Source of the DNA: Selenomonas sp. AE3005
GTDB taxonomy: Bacteria > Bacillota > Negativicutes > Selenomonadales > Selenomonadaceae
DNA: 64,000 nt
NCBI RefSeq assembly: GCF_905233635.1
Contig: NZ_CAJODG010000003.1
Location: 1 to 64,000, forward strand
Reading direction: 5' to 3'
Shown: piece after piece, positions 61,560 to 64,000 of the stretch
Numbering within the stretch: the first letter of the stretch is position 1
Layout of the letters: each line of letters begins with the position of its first letter
Position numbers and translations under genes: made by a program
Notes under the pieces: model-generated
Databases searched by the model: none
Told to the model about the DNA's origin: nothing
The model's input: only the letters and a program-made list of their open reading frames with translations

Positions 61560-61585
61560 TGTAATATCCTGTCCGCTCCCTCGTA
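61560..61585 (+). promoter_or_regulatory. ECF-like promoter motif, copy d
   Basis: On the plus strand TGTAAT, 16 bases, CGTA, 41 bases before the small ORF at 61626. An overlapping extended -10 box (TGTTATAAT, 61586-61594) offers a sigma-70 alternative. Confidence 0.55.
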
Positions 61586-61625
61586 TGTTATAATAGAATT
61601 AAAGATAACACAGGAGGTAGACATC

Positions 61626-61802
61626 ATGCGTATTGAAAAACAACTACAGGAAACGGACTTCTCCCGTTTCAGCAAAGTAAAAGACAGCCTCAAGGACCAC
61701 CTCCACGAGATGCGCAGCCAGAAACAGGAGCTATCCTGGAATGAACTGGATACTCTCGCTGCAGCCGGCAGGCCTAATCCCTATAAGCCCTTAAAGCCTT
61801 AA
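61626..61802 (+). CDS. Small protein with a leader-like AAAG motif
   Basis: 58 residues (MRIEKQLQETDFSRF...) from ATG 61626, with AGGAGGTAGACATC as ribosome site. Residues 35-49, QELSWNELDTLAAAG, match the leader pattern of the cluster (EL-x4-[LM]-x2-V/L-A) but with AA in place of GG. The remaining tail is Pro/Lys-rich (RPNPYKPLKP). It is divergent from the adaptor gene and ends at a terminator. It could be a sixth secreted peptide, a regulator that mimics the leader, or unrelated. Confidence 0.65.
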   Translation: MRIEKQLQETDFSRFSKVKDSLKDHLHEMRSQKQELSWNELDTLAAAGRPNPYKPLKP

Positions 61803-61848
61803 GACTACAATTTATAATTCAACAGCCAACACCCTAATACCTGCAAAA

Positions 61849-61884
61849 AAAAAGCTGACATGTCGAATGACAAGTCAGCTTTTT
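61849..61884. terminator. Bidirectional terminator with TGACNNGTC arms
   Basis: AAAAAGCTGACATGTC and GACAAGTCAGCTTTTT form a 16-bp stem with one mismatch and a GAAT loop, between the small ORF and the antiporter gene. Confidence 0.82.
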
Positions 61885-61895
61885 GTCGTTATTGA

Positions 61896-63176
61896 TTAGA
61901 GATGCCAAATCCAGATGTAGATACTGGACATGATAATGGTGAGAATCATCACCGGGAAAGCTACCTTCATAAAGCCGATGAAGGAAATCTGCTTGCCATG
62001 CTGAGCAGCCAGGGATGCCACAACCACGTTGGCCGAAGCACCGATAAGCGTACCGTTGCCGCCGAGACAGGCGCCGAGTGCCAGACTCCACCACATGGGC
62101 TCAAGATTGGAAAGCCCCATCTGCCCCATATCCTGAATCAGCGGGATCAAAGTGGCTACAAAGGGAATGTTATCAATGAAGGCCGAGGCAATGGCACTCA
62201 TCCAAAGAATGAGCATAGCCGTCATCGGCACGTTGCCATTGGTAACTGCCAACGCCTCTGCCGCCATGGCCTTGATAACGCCGGTCTCTACCAAAGCGCC
62301 GACGAGGACGAACAGACCGGCAAAGAAGAAGATGGCCAGCCATTCCACCTTGGAGAGGACTTTGGCAATCATGGTTTCATTGCGCGTGTAGGTGATTAAG
62401 AGCAGCAGGCCTGCGCCCGTGAGAGCCGCCGTAGCCGTTTCCAGCCCCAAAGCACCGTGCATGGCAAACAGCGTAATCGTAAAGAAGATTACGGCCAGAC
62501 ATTTTTTCAGCAAGGCCTTGTCGGCAATCTGACTCTTGGCATTAAGGCGCATAACCTTGTCCTGCAGTTCCGGCGTGGTCTTGAGCCTGCTGCCGTAAAG
62601 AGCTACCAAGACAGCCTGTACCACGATAAAGATAGCCACGGATACCAGCGTCATGTTCTGAATGAAGTCCATAAAGCTCAGGCCCACGGCACTGCCAATC
62701 ATAATATTCGGCGGGTCACCGATAAGGGTGGCCGTACCGCCGATATTGGAGGAAATAATCTGCGCCATAAGATAGGGCTTTACATCTACCTTGAGCTGGG
62801 AGGTAATGCTGAACGTGATGGGCACGGTCAAAAGAACCGTGGTCACGTTATCGAGGAGTGCCGAACATACAGCCGTAATGGTGGACAGCGCCACCAGCAG
62901 CGCCACGGGCTTTGCCTTGACCTTCTTGGCTGCCCAGATGGCAAGGAAGTTAAACAGCCCCGTTTCACTGGTAATGTTGACAATAATCATCATGCCCATT
63001 AAAAGCCCTAATGTATTAAAGTCAATGTGATGAATAGCCGTTTCCTGACTGATAATACCAAACAGAATCATCAGCATAGCGCCAAAGATGCCCACGATGG
63101 TGCGATGTACCTTTTCTGAAATAATCAAGGCATAAGCAGCCACAAAGATAACTATGGCTATCGTTGTTGAAGTCAA
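61896..63176 (-). CDS. ArsB/NhaD-family ion transporter, probably Na+/H+ antiporter
   Basis: Polytopic membrane protein of 426 residues, about 11 helices. Family patches: HHIDFNTLGLLMGMMIIVNI near 50-70, LDNVTTVLLTVPITFSI near 110-125, QIISSNIGGTATLIGDPPNI near 138-158 and FIDNIPFVATLIPLI near 340. The DNVTT and ASNIGG...GDPPNI motifs are typical of the NhaD/ArsB group. It probably exchanges Na+ for H+; other anion substrates cannot be excluded. The start is TTG 63176 after GAGGGG. Confidence 0.87.
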   Translation of the reverse strand: MTSTTIAIVIFVAAYALIISEKVHRTIVGIFGAMLMILFGIISQETAIHHIDFNTLGLLMGMMIIVNITSETGLFNFLAIWAAKKVKAKPVALLVALSTITAVCSALLDNVTTVLLTVPITFSITSQLKVDVKPYLMAQIISSNIGGTATLIGDPPNIMIGSAVGLSFMDFIQNMTLVSVAIFIVVQAVLVALYGSRLKTTPELQDKVMRLNAKSQIADKALLKKCLAVIFFTITLFAMHGALGLETATAALTGAGLLLLITYTRNETMIAKVLSKVEWLAIFFFAGLFVLVGALVETGVIKAMAAEALAVTNGNVPMTAMLILWMSAIASAFIDNIPFVATLIPLIQDMGQMGLSNLEPMWWSLALGACLGGNGTLIGASANVVVASLAAQHGKQISFIGFMKVAFPVMILTIIMSSIYIWIWHL

Positions 63177-63214
63177 AATTTACCCCTCTTTCTTTTTTCA
63201 TCCCTATAGAGTTT

Positions 63215-64000
63215 TTATTTATTTTTTTCTTTTGCCCAGCTGTCGCGCAGTCCTACCACACGGTTAAATACCAGCTTGTCCGGCGTGGTGTCGGGGTCAA
63301 TCACGAAGTAACCCGTGCGCAGGAACTGATAATGCTTGCCGGCAGCCTGCAGTTTTACACTAGGCTCCACCAGCGCATTGTCGATAACTTCCAGGGAATT
63401 TTTATTGAGTGCGCCGATGAAATCCTCCGGCAGGTTGCCGTTTTCATCGGTTTCCAGCAGGTAGTCATAGAGACGTACTTCGGCCGGAACAGCAGTTTTG
63501 GCCGCTACCCAGTGAATGGTGCCCTTGACCTTGCGGCCGGCCGTAGCGCCGCCCGTCTTGGAATCAAGGTCAGCAGTACAGCGCAGTTCTACGACACTTC
63601 CCTGCTCGTCCTTAACGACTTCCTCACATTTGATGATGTAGGCGTGTTTAAGACGTACTTCGCCGCCCGGTTTCAAGCGGAAGAATTTCTTGGGCGCATC
63701 TTCCATGAAATCTTCCTGTTCAATGTAGATTTCACGGGAGAACGGCACAAAGCGATGACCGCCATGCATGGGGTTATTGTCCCCTAAAAGCCATTCTTCC
63801 TTATCCTCGGGGTAGTTCGTGATAACCACCTTCAGCGGACGCAGCACCGCCATAATGCGGTCAGCGTTTTCATTGAGGTCAGCACGCACACATGATTCGA
63901 GCATGGCCACATCAACGAGGCTGTTGCCCTTGGCTACACCGATTTCCTCACAGAACTTGCGCAGGGAGGCCGGCGTAAAGCCGCGGCGGCGCAGGCCGGA
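63215..64000 (-). CDS. glnS: Glutaminyl-tRNA synthetase, C-terminal part (runs off the window)
   Basis: The frame enters from the right edge with SGLRRRGFTPASLRKFCEEI, then LESCVRADLNENADRIMAVL, HGGHRFVPFSREIYIEQEDF, and AYIIKCEEVVKD, ending DSWAKEKNK. These are the conserved catalytic-domain end and the anticodon-binding beta-barrels of GlnRS, which charges tRNA-Gln directly. About 261 codons are in the window; the N-terminal HIGH motif lies outside. It is separated from the antiporter gene by 38 bases. Confidence 0.95.
   Translation of the reverse strand, partial: SGLRRRGFTPASLRKFCEEIGVAKGNSLVDVAMLESCVRADLNENADRIMAVLRPLKVVITNYPEDKEEWLLGDNNPMHGGHRFVPFSREIYIEQEDFMEDAPKKFFRLKPGGEVRLKHAYIIKCEEVVKDEQGSVVELRCTADLDSKTGGATAGRKVKGTIHWVAAKTAVPAEVRLYDYLLETDENGNLPEDFIGALNKNSLEVIDNALVEPSVKLQAAGKHYQFLRTGYFVIDPDTTPDKLVFNRVVGLRDSWAKEKNK

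Overview
The window reads as chromosome of a diderm Firmicute of the Negativicutes, probably the Selenomonas/Mitsuokella side. This is inferred from gene content: a classical autotransporter ending in Phe together with Firmicute-type genes (SepF, a MtlR-type PRD activator with a fused EIICBA mannitol permease, a rubrerythrin with its rubredoxin domain first, DapL), plus phosphatidylserine synthase and decarboxylase. No rRNA or other decisive marker is present, so no genus is assigned.

Layout. 1-6.1 kb: edge of an acyltransferase-like gene, an envelope lipid/glycosyltransferase operon (GT26, psd, pssA, GT2) and transketolase. 6.2-19 kb: aroH, a UbiB-type kinase, an ABC-F protein, a glucosaminidase, an NCS2 permease, a TVP38 protein, a Tat-exported phosphoesterase, dapL, a YgiB/YgiC-like pair and an exported protein. 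19-28 kb: an accessory, partly AT-rich island. Remnants of a type III restriction-modification locus (mod at 26.8-27.1 kb, res at 20.0-20.4 kb) flank a Sel1-repeat protein, an ankyrin protein, an HTH protein, a phage-type ATPase gene broken by one amber codon and an ORF-less structured segment resembling an IscB-type omega RNA. 28-45 kb: housekeeping genes (radical SAM, pepD, sepF), a deletion scar that beheaded a divergent EamA/XRE-cupin pair, the mannitol operon (mtlR-mtlA-mtlD), an ANTAR two-component pair, the tsaE-tsaB-rimI-tsaD operon and a reverse rubrerythrin. 45-50 kb: a BvgS-like hybrid kinase, a second ABC-F protein and tRNA-Pro(GGG). 50-61.8 kb: a peptide export cluster. 61.9-64 kb: an NhaD-type antiporter and the 3' part of glnS.

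The most interesting part is 50.1-61.8 kb. Five small proteins share one double-glycine leader pattern (EL-x4-[LM]-x2-V-[AS]-GG), and four of them share an Asn/Gln-rich tail built around NSGAQQNTQNG. They sit with a C39-peptidase ABC exporter, a second NHLP-type ABC exporter, two HlyD-type adaptors, an ECF-like sigma factor and an autotransporter. No modification enzyme is visible. A promoter-like element, [TG]GTAAT-N16-CGTA, lies upstream of four transcription units of the cluster. One of these is a divergent 58-codon gene whose product carries a look-alike leader with AA in place of GG. Together this suggests a sigma-controlled secreted peptide system, possibly of matrix or adhesin type, that does not look like a standard bacteriocin locus.

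The window is also rich in palindromic repeats: a 50-125 bp double-hairpin element in four copies, three large hairpin elements (one supplies the last codons of tsaB, one looks like a MITE), and a recurrent TTGACNNGTCAA palindrome that appears in terminators and inside one coding region.
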